Shown here: positions 36,265-43,848 of the stretch, piece after piece
Layout: each line of letters begins with the position of its first letter
Position numbering within the stretch: the first letter of the stretch is position 1
Source of the DNA: Candidatus Cloacimonadota bacterium
Lineage (GTDB): Bacteria; Cloacimonadota; Cloacimonadia; Cloacimonadales; Cloacimonadaceae
DNA: 64,000 nt
Direction of reading: 5' to 3'
Assembly: GCA_012728875.1 (NCBI GenBank)
Contig: JAAYEF010000029.1
Location: 1 to 64,000 of the forward strand
The notes under the pieces: generated by a model
The model's database searches: none
The model's input: only the letters and a program-made list of their open reading frames with translations
Told to the model about the DNA's origin: nothing
Position numbers and translations under genes: made by a program

Positions 36265-36570
36265 TTATTCAGTTTCTTCCTTTGAGATTTGTTCGTTTAG
36301 CCATTGCAATTGGCGTTCCAGATCTTCCTTTTGGGCAATCAGATCTTCGCGGGTGTAGGGATACATTTCCTCCCCATATTGGTAGCCGGGAGTTCCCAGC
36401 CATCTGCGGCCTCTGCCAGAAGCGCGAAAACCAAATCCGCGTCCACGGCCAAAGCCCCTTGTGCACCTGGGTCCAAAGCCACGTTCACCGGCTCCAAACC
36501 TTCCGCAAGCGCCCATACCCTTTCCCGGACGTCCGTCTCCAAAGGGTCCTTTTCCATCATAATTAGGCAT
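36265..36570 (-). CDS. DUF5320-domain protein
   Basis: A 101-residue protein with the DUF5320 pattern: a Gly/Arg/Phe-rich N-terminal half starting MPNYDGKGPFGDG, two cysteines (GACGRF, RCTRG), and a C-terminal helical segment (TREDLIAQKEDLERQLQWLNEQI) that looks like a short coiled coil. Function is unknown; members are habitually encoded beside NifX-like and MinD/Mrp ATPase genes. A related protein is encoded at 39199-39438. AAGGAG precedes the ATG by six bases. Confidence 0.85.
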   Translation of the reverse strand: MPNYDGKGPFGDGRPGKGMGACGRFGAGERGFGPRCTRGFGRGRGFGFRASGRGRRWLGTPGYQYGEEMYPYTREDLIAQKEDLERQLQWLNEQISKEETE

Positions 36571-36572
36571 TT

Positions 36573-36779
36573 TTATCTCCTTTTATCTATGGATCTGCGA
36601 TCCATGATCGATTCGATCAGCCGGATGAAAAACTCGGCACCGCTGCTGATCAGATTGCGGCTGCCGCTGTCGTTAAAATCCTTTGTCAAGTCACGCCTTT
36701 GGCGTCCTTTTCCACAGGGACCCAAACCCCGTCCAATTCTGCCGTCTCCCAGAGGGCCGGTTCCATCGCGTCCGGGCAT
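36573..36779 (-). CDS. Small DUF5320-related protein
   Basis: A 68-residue protein whose N-terminus (MPGRDGTGPLGDGRIGRG) matches the start of the neighbouring DUF5320 proteins, with one cysteine in GPCGKG. The C-terminal half is different: a short Ser/Asn linker and an amphipathic helix (EFFIRLIESIMDRRSI). AAGGAG lies seven bases before the ATG. Two-base gaps separate it from the genes on either side. It may form mixed assemblies with the other two proteins of this type. Confidence 0.78.
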   Translation of the reverse strand: MPGRDGTGPLGDGRIGRGLGPCGKGRQRRDLTKDFNDSGSRNLISSGAEFFIRLIESIMDRRSIDKRR

Positions 36780-36781
36780 CT

Positions 36782-37123
36782 TTACGCTCCTTGCGCGAGC
36801 TGTCCTCTTTGATATGCTTCATAGGCTTCGCGGACTGTCATTTCGCCCGCACCCACAAAGATCTTAAGTTCCATTTGCTTCAGGGCTTCGGCTGCGTTTC
36901 CGCCCGGGCCGTTTCCCGTGATGAGGACCTGTGCTCCGCGCTCAAATAGTTTTTGTGCGGTTTTCGGCCCGACACCGTGCGCCTGATCTGCAACTTCTCT
37001 ATTGTCAAGATGGCTAAGTTCCTGCGTATCTTCGTTGTAGAAGAGGATGTAGTCTGTTCTTCCGAAACGAGGGTCCATTTTGGAATCCCAGTCCGTTCCT
37101 TTGCTCGTAAAAGCGATAATCAT
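36782..37123 (-). CDS. NifX/NifB-C-terminal-like (dinitrogenase Fe-Mo cofactor binding) protein
   Basis: A 113-residue protein of the dinitrogenase iron-molybdenum cofactor-binding family: MIIAFTSKGTDWDSKMDPRFGR, then VLITGNGPGGNAAEAL. Such small proteins bind metal-sulfur clusters; in sulfate reducers relatives hold a mixed Mo-Cu cluster. No nitrogenase gene is present in the window. The ATG at 37123 makes an ATGA overlap with the MinD gene, and GGAG lies seven bases upstream; the ORF-track start is 17 codons too early. It is the second such protein in the operon. Confidence 0.88.
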   Translation of the reverse strand: MIIAFTSKGTDWDSKMDPRFGRTDYILFYNEDTQELSHLDNREVADQAHGVGPKTAQKLFERGAQVLITGNGPGGNAAEALKQMELKIFVGAGEMTVREAYEAYQRGQLAQGA

Positions 37124-37992
37124 GATAGCTCCTTTTTGATTTGTTCCCAGATCTTTGCAAAGATTGGTTTCCACTTTTGAGGGTCATATTCCACCAGGCT
37201 CTGTCCCTGGGTGATGGCTCGGGAAAAATCTTCGTCATAGGGGATTTCCGCGATGACGCCGATTCCTTCCCGGCCTAAAAATTCACGAATTTGAGAGCTG
37301 ACTCCAGAGTTGAGGTCGGCTTTGTTTATCACGCAGACGCCATGGATGCCAAAGCGTTTGGTGAGTTCCCACACGCGTTTGAGGTCGCTGAGTCCAGATA
37401 GGCTGGGCTCGGTTACAAAGACAACCAAGTTTGCGCCGGAAAGCGAGGAAATCACCGGACAGCCGATTCCGGGGGAACCGTCCACCAGCACATATTCCAA
37501 GCCATCTTCCCCGGCGATGCGTTTGGCGTCTTTTTTCACCTTCGCCACCAGTTTGCCGGAATTGTCTGCACCGATGCCGAGACGGGCATGAACCAGGCTT
37601 GCACCCAGTTTTGTGTTCGAGATAAAGCTCTGCCCCACGTTCTGTTGGGGAAGACTGATGGCTCCCACCGGGCAAACTTCAAAGCAGTATCCACAGCCTT
37701 CGCAGGCCAAAAAGTCAACTTCAAAAACCCCGTGCTTGATTTGGATGGCGTTGAAGCGGCAGACTTCTTTGCAGAGCCCGCAGAAAGAACATTTGGCGGG
37801 ATCAATTTCCGCTTTCAAGCCGCTGTAAAAATCTTGTGCCTGCTTGTGGTCCGGCTTCAAAATGAGGTGCATGTCGGCGGCGTCCACGTCGCAATCCGCC
37901 ATCAGCGACTTTTCTGCCACGAAGGCAAGCGCTGCCGCCACGGATGTCTTTCCGGTTCCACCTTTTCCCGAGATGATGACTATTTCCTTCAT
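37120..37992 (-). CDS. MinD-superfamily ATPase with inserted ferredoxin domain (copy 2)
   Basis: A 290-residue P-loop ATPase with deviant Walker A ISGKGGTGKTS and two [4Fe-4S] motifs inserted after the first strand-helix units: CSFCGLCKEVCRFNA and CEGCGYCFEVCPVGA. DGSPGIGCP is the switch segment. Pairs of these MinD-ferredoxin ATPases are encoded next to each other in many anaerobes, including the Orp/Mrp clusters of Desulfovibrio. They are thought to use ATP for Fe-S cluster or cofactor assembly. It overlaps its partner (ATGA) upstream and the NifX-like gene (ATGA) downstream. Confidence 0.9.
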   Translation of the reverse strand: MKEIVIISGKGGTGKTSVAAALAFVAEKSLMADCDVDAADMHLILKPDHKQAQDFYSGLKAEIDPAKCSFCGLCKEVCRFNAIQIKHGVFEVDFLACEGCGYCFEVCPVGAISLPQQNVGQSFISNTKLGASLVHARLGIGADNSGKLVAKVKKDAKRIAGEDGLEYVLVDGSPGIGCPVISSLSGANLVVFVTEPSLSGLSDLKRVWELTKRFGIHGVCVINKADLNSGVSSQIREFLGREGIGVIAEIPYDEDFSRAITQGQSLVEYDPQKWKPIFAKIWEQIKKELS

Positions 37993-38849
37993 TTGCCGCC
38001 TCCCAAGCTTGAAATCTGGGTATGGATGGCGTCCATACCGGTGCGGATGGAGTCAACTTTGTCGTAAAGCGTTTCCCCGCGGGAATAGAGCTCGGCAACT
38101 CGGCGATCATGCGGAAATGAAGCCCAAACGGGGATGCCTTCAGCTTCGCAATATCTGAACACATCGTCGTTGCCAATTCCAACCCGGTTCACCGCCACAG
38201 CGATTGGTTTATCCAGATGACGCATGGTTTCAACCGCCAGGCTCAGGTCGTGAAGCCCGAAGGGCGTTGGTTCCGTAACCAAAAGGGCAAAATCAGCGTC
38301 TCTTGTGGCGTTGATCACCGAGCATGAGGTTCCGGGAGGGCAGTCCCGAATCTGGAGGTCGGCACCTGCGATTTCCGCTTCAGCATAGGCTAAAGTCTGT
38401 TCAATCAAGGGAGTTGCCATCTCCACGCCGATCTCCATCTTGCTTTCCACAAAGTCCAGACCGTCCTGCTCATAATGACGCAAAAACCCCAGGGATTTTT
38501 GTGTCATGGGCAGGGCATTTTCCGGGCACAATTCGCTGCAGGCGTAGCAACTGTGGCAAAGCTCCGGCATCACCAAAATGTGCTTTCCCAGCTTCAAAAC
38601 CGCATTGAAACGGCAAAGTTCGGAACACTTTCCGCAGAGGATGCAGGCTTCCTTCTTCCATTCGGGCACGGCTCTGAACAGCTGCTTTTCGCGCTTGAGC
38701 TTGCCTTTGAGGAAGATTCCGCTGTTGGGCTCCTCCACATCGAGGTCCAAAAGCGCAACCCTGCGTGTGGCAGCGGCATAGAGCGCCAGATTCACAGCAA
38801 GCGTGGTTTTTCCGGTTCCGCCCTTTCCGCTGGCAATGGCAAGTTTCAT
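37989..38849 (-). CDS. MinD-superfamily ATPase with inserted ferredoxin domain (copy 1)
   Basis: A 286-residue paralogue of the next gene: Walker A ASGKGGTGKTT, LLDLDVEEPN, then ferredoxin motifs CILCGKCSELCRFNA and CHSCYACSELCPENA, and DCPPGTSCSV as the switch segment. The two proteins probably form a heterodimeric ATPase. The ATG shares a base with the stop of the preceding NifX-like gene (TAATG), and the end overlaps the second copy as ATGA, so stoichiometric translation is likely. Confidence 0.9.
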   Translation of the reverse strand: MKLAIASGKGGTGKTTLAVNLALYAAATRRVALLDLDVEEPNSGIFLKGKLKREKQLFRAVPEWKKEACILCGKCSELCRFNAVLKLGKHILVMPELCHSCYACSELCPENALPMTQKSLGFLRHYEQDGLDFVESKMEIGVEMATPLIEQTLAYAEAEIAGADLQIRDCPPGTSCSVINATRDADFALLVTEPTPFGLHDLSLAVETMRHLDKPIAVAVNRVGIGNDDVFRYCEAEGIPVWASFPHDRRVAELYSRGETLYDKVDSIRTGMDAIHTQISSLGGGK

Positions 38850-39181
38850 TAATGGTCGCAGCGGTTTTCGCCGGACTGCAGGTCACCCCGCAGATATTGT
38901 TCCACCAGTTCGCGCAAGGGAAGCTGCGGCGCGCCAATGATAACTTTGATATCTTGTGCGCTCATCAGCTCCTGGGCGCGGTTTCCCATGCCACCGGCAA
39001 TGACCACGTTGCAGCCGTGTTTGTGCAGAAAAGCGGGATGTGATCCGGGTTCGTGGACCGGCGGGTCCAAAATTTCCTCTTTCACGATTTTAGTGTCCTC
39101 GATCGTGAAAATGGCAAAAGCTTCACAGTGTCCAAAGTGGGAGCTGATGCTTCCTTGAGTGATCGGGATGGCGATTTTCAT
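38849..39181 (-). CDS. NifX/NifB-C-terminal-like protein
   Basis: A 110-residue member of the same family as the 36782-37123 product: MKIAIPITQGSISSHFGHCEAF, then VIAGGMGNRAQELM, with a C-terminal cysteine/histidine tail (NRCDH). The His/Cys residues in FGHCEAF and CDH are potential metal ligands. AGGAG lies seven bases before the ATG. It follows the short DUF5320 gene by 17 bases. Confidence 0.9.
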   Translation of the reverse strand: MKIAIPITQGSISSHFGHCEAFAIFTIEDTKIVKEEILDPPVHEPGSHPAFLHKHGCNVVIAGGMGNRAQELMSAQDIKVIIGAPQLPLRELVEQYLRGDLQSGENRCDH

Positions 39182-39198
39182 TTTGTTCTCCTGTTTAT

Positions 39199-39438
39199 TT
39201 AGTTTTCTTCATTGGTGCTGGGCTCGAATTCCTTCAGCCGTTCTTCAATCCAGCGAACCTCTTTTTCAAGAGCCGCCTTGCGTTCCAAAAGCTCTTCGCG
39301 CGTGTATTCATATATATGACCCTGAAAACCCTGAACCATGTTTGAATCGGGAATGTGCCCAAAACCCTGGCCACGGCCTGCACCGCGACCCATTCCCCGT
39401 CCTCCGCGTCTGGGTCCGATTCCGTCAAAATCTGGCAT
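39199..39438 (-). CDS. Short DUF5320-domain protein
   Basis: A 79-residue protein beginning MPDFDGIGPRRGGRGMGRG, with a glycine/arginine-rich first half and a helical, coiled-coil-like second half (TREELLERKAALEKEVRWIEERL). It has no cysteine, unlike the 101-residue relative, so direct cluster binding is less likely. I start it at the ATG at 39438, where the family begins; the ORF-track start 16 codons earlier lies inside the DUF134 gene. It overlaps the regulator gene by 14 bases. Confidence 0.82.
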   Translation of the reverse strand: MPDFDGIGPRRGGRGMGRGAGRGQGFGHIPDSNMVQGFQGHIYEYTREELLERKAALEKEVRWIEERLKEFEPSTNEEN

Positions 39439-39889
39439 TTCTACCTCCATGGCGGCAACGGCCGCACTTTTTGCATTGTTGTTCATGGCAATCCTTCAGT
39501 GAGACAAGGTTTGGACCTTCGCAATCCGGACAGTGAAACACATATTTTTCTTCGCTTTGGGAAAAGCTGTCGCAGTCCTCACACCAGAAAGAGTGTTCCT
39601 TCAAGCGCACATCTCCACCTTCGATCAGGATCTGCGCACCCTCCACCAAAGCGGAGGCGAATTTCCGCCGGGCACGATCGTAAATTCGGGTCAGGGTGGG
39701 ACGCGAAACCTGCATCAATTCGGCAGCTTCAGCTTGGGTGAGAAGTTCATGATCCAAAAGGCGGATGGCTTCATATTCATCCAAGGCAAGCACCACTTGA
39801 CGGCGCTTCCCTTCCAAGCGGCCATAAGGACGGAAACCTTTGACCAGCGGAGTCGTCTGTACCTGTCTCAATATACGTTTTCTTGCCAT
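39425..39889 (-). CDS. DUF134-family HTH regulator with cysteine-rich C-terminus
   Basis: A 154-residue protein. The N-terminal half is the DUF134 domain, with a sigma-70-region-4-like helix-turn-helix (LDEYEAIRLLDHELLTQAEAAELMQVSRPTLTRI in outline). The C-terminal half has paired cysteines: FWCEDCDS, FHCPDCEG and QQCKKCGRC, a zinc-ribbon or Fe-S-like arrangement. It may let the protein sense metal or cluster status. It is the first gene of the 10-gene operon, and a perfect palindrome over its -10 suggests autoregulation. The ORF track extends it 123 codons upstream through the promoter; the ATG at 39889 is the family start. Confidence 0.88.
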   Translation of the reverse strand: MARKRILRQVQTTPLVKGFRPYGRLEGKRRQVVLALDEYEAIRLLDHELLTQAEAAELMQVSRPTLTRIYDRARRKFASALVEGAQILIEGGDVRLKEHSFWCEDCDSFSQSEEKYVFHCPDCEGPNLVSLKDCHEQQCKKCGRCRHGGRNARF

Positions 39890-39905
39890 TTCTAAATTCT
39901 CTCTA

Positions 39906-39921
39906 ATGAACTTATGTTCAT
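39906..39921 (-). promoter_or_regulatory. Palindromic operator candidate for the DUF134 operon
   Basis: ATGAAC-TTAT-GTTCAT, a perfect 6-bp dyad with a 4-base centre, covers the last part of the -10 and the expected transcription start. Binding there would block RNA polymerase. Confidence 0.6.
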
Positions 39922-39948
39922 AATAATCGAACCCGGTCTTTCTGTCAA
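39920..39948 (-). promoter_or_regulatory. Sigma-70-type promoter of the DUF134 operon
   Basis: On the minus strand TTGACA (39943-39948), a 17-base spacer, then TATTAT (39920-39925). This is the best -35/-10 pair in the window. It lies about 30 bases before the ATG. Confidence 0.8.
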
Positions 39949-40027
39949 GTGCGTTTTTTGGGGCATGGGGAAAAACCATGACTTTCAATGGCAAAAGATT
40001 GGCTTCAAAAGGGGTTTTCTGTTTGTA

Positions 40028-40058
40028 CAAAAAAACCATCCCCGGGGGTGGGGATGGT
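40028..40058 (-). terminator. Rho-independent terminator of the second PEGA gene
   Basis: Minus strand: a 9-bp perfect stem ACCATCCCC/GGGGATGGT with a 6-base loop, followed by T7. It also insulates the DUF134 promoter from read-through. Confidence 0.85.
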
Positions 40059-40091
40059 CGGCTGGGAGGCTTGAGCAGAGTATGGCTCAAC

Positions 40092-40673
40092 TTAGGGACG
40101 TGGTTTTCCAGAATGACTTCCGTGTCCGCCTTGGTTGTTGCCAGGAGGGTTGGGTCCGCCGGGTCCGTGTGAACCGCCGGAGGGAGGTTTGTGTCCGGGG
40201 CCGGATGGCGGTTTGGGAGGCTGGGGATGATGATTTCCAGGACCATGGCCATGTCCATGTCCGGGAGGGTTCGTGATTGGATAGTAGTATGCCGGATAGC
40301 CGTAGTTCCAAACCGGCGGCGGCGGGGTCAGTTGCAAGGTGAAATGATATACGCTTGGGTTGCGAAGGGCGTCGCGCTCCCACTTTTTGGTGTAAGGAAC
40401 AAAAATCTGTTGGCGCATGCTGATGTAGCCGGGTTTTGAAATCAAAAGATCCAGCATCTGTCCGGGTCTTCCACCCACATACACCATGCTTTGGTCCATT
40501 TGAACCGGGATGAGAATGTTGGGTGATGTGCCCAGATATTGGTTTGTGCCAAACAGGGATACAATTGCGCCCTGGGGCTGGGTGGTGATCTTAAACGCCC
40601 CAAAGATGTTTTGAGCGCTAAGCATTCCGACCGCGAGGGCCAGCATTGTGACGAGCAGGGCTGTGCGTTTCAT
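40092..40673 (-). CDS. Exported PEGA-like protein with Gly/Pro/His-rich tail
   Basis: A 193-residue exported protein, the shorter paralogue of the 33594-34637 product. It has a signal peptide (LLVTMLALAVGMLSA) and a PEGA-like domain (FKITTQPQGAIVSLFG, LLISKPGYISMRQQIFVP, RDALRNPSVYHF). A low-complexity tail rich in Gly, Pro, His and Asn follows, with GHGHGHGPGNHH as its most striking part; this could bind divalent metal. AGGAGG precedes the ATG at 40673 with about five bases of spacing; the longer ORF-track start lacks support. The gene stands alone, with its own terminator. Confidence 0.8.
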   Translation of the reverse strand: MKRTALLVTMLALAVGMLSAQNIFGAFKITTQPQGAIVSLFGTNQYLGTSPNILIPVQMDQSMVYVGGRPGQMLDLLISKPGYISMRQQIFVPYTKKWERDALRNPSVYHFTLQLTPPPPVWNYGYPAYYYPITNPPGHGHGHGPGNHHPQPPKPPSGPGHKPPSGGSHGPGGPNPPGNNQGGHGSHSGKPRP

Positions 40674-40736
40674 GACTTCCTCCTTCAGGAATTTTATGTT
40701 GCTACAATGAATACACAGCCCTTCAAAAATCCTGCA

Positions 40737-40780
40737 CAAAAAAAAAGCCCCTCTTCTGGTGGAACTGCCTGAAGAGAGGC
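40737..40780 (-). terminator. Rho-independent terminator of the GcvT-like gene
   Basis: Minus strand: a 10-base stem (GCCTCTCTTC with GAAGAGGGGC, one mismatch, 14-base loop) followed by nine T. It lies 30 bases after the stop codon. Confidence 0.8.
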
Positions 40781-40809
40781 TTGAGGAGGTTTAGGGATTT
40801 TTGTATGAA

Positions 40810-42189
40810 CTATAGGTTTTCGATATTTTTGAGGGGTTTGGGCGCCGTGGCCGGGCTCACGCCTTCCATGGTCAAATAGCCCAAAACGGGACTGCCCGCG
40901 GGTTTTTGTTCATCATCCACGCGGAAAAGCTGAACCGGGATGCGCAGCGGAGCGCCGTCTTTCTCGGCAATCGGATTTCCTTCTTGATCCAGAGGGAAGG
41001 GATTACGCTGGAGCCACGCCATTCCAATTGCCGCACTGCCGTTTTCGGCGTTCACGTTTTTGCGGGATGAACCCAGCGCCAAACGCTGCTCCATGGAAAG
41101 GTTGGGGGAATTGATGCTGGAGGAAACGCTGCCAAGCAACTCGCCATCCAAAAAGACCTTGCGGCCGCTGGCGATGCCTTCGCTGAAGAGCATGATCAGA
41201 GCTTTTTGCGGGTTTTCAGCCAGTTCTTTTTCCAAGGCGGCTTTGCCCACAAAGAAATCCTTGCTCATATCCACTGCGGCGCCATAGAGCGGAGCGTTGA
41301 TGGGGGTGTGAGTAGGATCATATTCGCTGCCCATCAGCGGAAGTCCGAAGGGTCCGGCGGAGATGCGGTTTTCGTCGCGTCCGCCCAATCCCACCAGCAA
41401 ACCGCCCAGATCCAGAGCCAGGCTTACTATCTTTTTAAAATCTTCCTCGGCGTTTTTCACAGGGATGTAAAGCTCCCAGCCCCAGCGGTTTGTGTAGCCA
41501 GTGCGGCTGATGTAATAGCGTTCGCCATTACGTTCAAACTCGTTGAAACTGAAAAAGCTCATGTTCTTTTCCGGGTTGTTTCGGTTTTTGAGTACATCCG
41601 GACCGAAAACGCTTTTGATCACCTTGTAGGAAAGCAGACCCTGAATGTCCACCTTCACCAGTTTGTCCGAAATATCCTCGGCTTCAACCTCTTCCCCATC
41701 CTGCTTTTGAGCCATGATGCGGTCGAGATCGGCAATTTTTTGCACTCCATCCACGGTGTCCGTGATGTCGTGCCCGGCATTGATCACTGCAATGAATTCC
41801 GTGTCCGACACTCGCATCACAATCATGTCGTCTTCCACGCCGCCGTTTTCATTCAGCAGAAGGGTATATTTGCAGCTTCCCACCTTCATTTCGCTCATTT
41901 TACCAGCCAGGGCGCGGTCCAAAAGTGCAGGAGCGTCCTTGCCTGAAAAGCGAAGCTGTGCCATGTGGTCGATGTTGTAAATGGCAAGTTGATTCACCGC
42001 CGCGGATTCTTCCAAAACGGAGGTGAGATAATTCACAGCCATGCTGTACTCGCCAAAGTTGCTGCGTTTGATCTGTCCGGGCTGAAGCCCACGTTTTTCC
42101 GCCAAAAGCGGCAGATACCAGTTTTCCTCCAGGTCAAAGAGGAAGGTTTTGCGAGCTTGTTCGGGAAATTTGAAACCGTATTGACTCAT
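40810..42189 (-). CDS. GcvT-like aminomethyltransferase-fold protein with insertion
   Basis: A 459-residue protein of the GcvT/YgfZ fold. GcvT passes the methylamine carbon of glycine to tetrahydrofolate in the glycine-cleavage system. Folate-site-like segments are LAIYNIDHMAQLRFSGKDA, GGVEDDMIVMRVSD, SRTGYTNRWGWELYIP and the terminal LGYLTMEGVSPA. It is about 90 residues longer than GcvT (near 365), with an acidic insertion (KQDGEEVEAEDISDK, around residue 165) and a longer C-terminal part. No gcvH, gcvP or lpd lies nearby, so its partner and substrate are uncertain; dimethylglycine- or other methylamine-type demethylation are alternatives. It lies 48 bases after the amidohydrolase stop, on the same strand. 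Confidence 0.78.
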   Translation of the reverse strand: MSQYGFKFPEQARKTFLFDLEENWYLPLLAEKRGLQPGQIKRSNFGEYSMAVNYLTSVLEESAAVNQLAIYNIDHMAQLRFSGKDAPALLDRALAGKMSEMKVGSCKYTLLLNENGGVEDDMIVMRVSDTEFIAVINAGHDITDTVDGVQKIADLDRIMAQKQDGEEVEAEDISDKLVKVDIQGLLSYKVIKSVFGPDVLKNRNNPEKNMSFFSFNEFERNGERYYISRTGYTNRWGWELYIPVKNAEEDFKKIVSLALDLGGLLVGLGGRDENRISAGPFGLPLMGSEYDPTHTPINAPLYGAAVDMSKDFFVGKAALEKELAENPQKALIMLFSEGIASGRKVFLDGELLGSVSSSINSPNLSMEQRLALGSSRKNVNAENGSAAIGMAWLQRNPFPLDQEGNPIAEKDGAPLRIPVQLFRVDDEQKPAGSPVLGYLTMEGVSPATAPKPLKNIENL

Positions 42190-42237
42190 TGAGAGCTCCT
42201 TTTTTATGTTTTAATCATTTTTTAATAAGATAAGCGT

Positions 42238-43830
42238 TCACACGCCTTCGCGCCACAGAATCTCACCGCCCACGATGGTCAACAGCGAACGCGCTTGCAG
42301 CCAATATTCGTCCGGAAGCCTGGTGAAATCTTCAATCACGATGAGGTCTGCCAGTTTGCCGGGCACGATGGACCCTTTTAATCCTGCTTCGGAGGAAGCC
42401 GCCGCCGCACCCAAAGTGTAGCCATGCAAAGCTTCCCAAACCGTGATTCGCTGCTCTGGAAGCCAGGGTTCTTCCTTTGGGTTCAGAGCCTTTTTGCGGG
42501 TGATGGCGGTGTAAATTCCCCAAAAGGGATTGATGGACTCGATGGGCGAATCCGAACCAAAACCCAGCGGAATGCCCACATCCAGCAGGGATCGGAAGCT
42601 GTATGCCTGTTCTTTTGTGTGCGCCCAGTGCCGTTCAATCAAGTCCACATCGTTGGCCAGATGAACAGGCTGCACAGCGCAAAACGCCCCGCTATTCTTG
42701 AGTTTTGGAATATCTTCAGCGCGGATGGACTGCACGTGTTCGATCCTCTGCGGTAAAGGCAAATCCCACTTCTTCGTTTTCTGAAAAGCTTGGATGGCGG
42801 TGAAAACAGCGCGGTCACCAAGAGCGTGAACCGATGTGGCAAAGCCATTTTGAGCCGCTTTTTCGATCAGATCGAGCAGTTCTTCCTCGCTGTGACGCAG
42901 TATGCCCCGGTTTCCGTTGGAATCGGGATATTCGTCAAACATCGCCGCAGTTTGCGAACCCAGAGCCCCATCGGCAAAGAGTTTCAGTCCGCCCAAACGA
43001 TACCAATCATCGCCATCACCGGATTTTTTGCCCGAGGCAGCCATCGCTTCAAATTCATCCAGATAAAAATGACGGCAAACCCGCAGGGCATGGCTGATTT
43101 GGCAAAATTCTTCCAACACCTGGGCTCCGGCGGAAACCTCCATGCTATGCAGGCTGCCAAGCCCAAAACCATGAAGTTCGGGCACAGTTTCAGTCATGCA
43201 ATGTTTGGTTTCGCCATTGCTCAGGGGAATGATGTACCTTTCCACGAGCTCCGACGCCGTTTCCAAAAGGATTCCAGTGGGCTCGCCCTGCGCGTCACGG
43301 CATATTTTTCCACCCTGGGGGTCTGGGCTGGAAACGTTGATCCCCGCGGCTTTCAAGGCGGCTGAATTGCAACAGCGGCTGTGGTAATCCTTGCTGAAAA
43401 GCGCCACCGGTGTCTTGGGGAAAAACTCATCCAAGAGGGTTTTATCGAATTTTTCGGGAAAATCCAAGCAGTTTTTATCCCAACCCCCGCCCAGAATCCA
43501 AGCCGGTAAAATGTGATTATTTTGGCGAAACTCCCCAAGCCGGGTGCGGATCTCCGAAATGCTGTTGAGCCCGGAGAGATCCACCTGCTTCCGCTTTTTG
43601 GCATATTCGCTGAAATGCGTATGCGTGTCGATAAATGCAGGCAGCAGAGCCTTTTTTTGAAGGTCGATAAGCTCATATTTTCCCCGGCAGGCGGCTTGGC
43701 AGGAAGCCAAATCAGCAATCAGGGAAATTTTGTCGCCCTCGATTAAAACTGAAGCCACAAAGCTCTCCCCCACTTTTTCCATGGGGAAGATTTTAGCGTT
43801 GTGTAAAATCAGGTTCAAAGACGCCCTCAC
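42238..43830 (-). CDS. Amidohydrolase-3 family protein (YtcJ-like)
   Basis: A metal-dependent hydrolase of about 530 residues. The amidohydrolase metal motif is FIDTHTHF, with later ligand histidines in HALGDRAV and RIEHVQSI, and the aspartate in GFGSDSPIE. The C-terminus returns to a beta-sandwich (GKLADLIVIEDF). YtcJ-type enzymes hydrolyse amides or related substrates of unknown identity. The ORF track starts at TTG; the GTG two codons later is equally plausible and neither has a strong Shine-Dalgarno. It lies close behind dapD. Confidence 0.88.
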   Translation of the reverse strand: MRASLNLILHNAKIFPMEKVGESFVASVLIEGDKISLIADLASCQAACRGKYELIDLQKKALLPAFIDTHTHFSEYAKKRKQVDLSGLNSISEIRTRLGEFRQNNHILPAWILGGGWDKNCLDFPEKFDKTLLDEFFPKTPVALFSKDYHSRCCNSAALKAAGINVSSPDPQGGKICRDAQGEPTGILLETASELVERYIIPLSNGETKHCMTETVPELHGFGLGSLHSMEVSAGAQVLEEFCQISHALRVCRHFYLDEFEAMAASGKKSGDGDDWYRLGGLKLFADGALGSQTAAMFDEYPDSNGNRGILRHSEEELLDLIEKAAQNGFATSVHALGDRAVFTAIQAFQKTKKWDLPLPQRIEHVQSIRAEDIPKLKNSGAFCAVQPVHLANDVDLIERHWAHTKEQAYSFRSLLDVGIPLGFGSDSPIESINPFWGIYTAITRKKALNPKEEPWLPEQRITVWEALHGYTLGAAAASSEAGLKGSIVPGKLADLIVIEDFTRLPDEYWLQARSLLTIVGGEILWREGV

Positions 43831-43848
43831 GCGCAATACTACTGACTT

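Noticed and set aside
36782-39181. Possible nitrogenase (nif) locus
   Set aside because: NifX-like proteins and P-loop ATPases are present, but no nifHDKENB gene; the ATPases are MinD/Mrp type rather than NifH.
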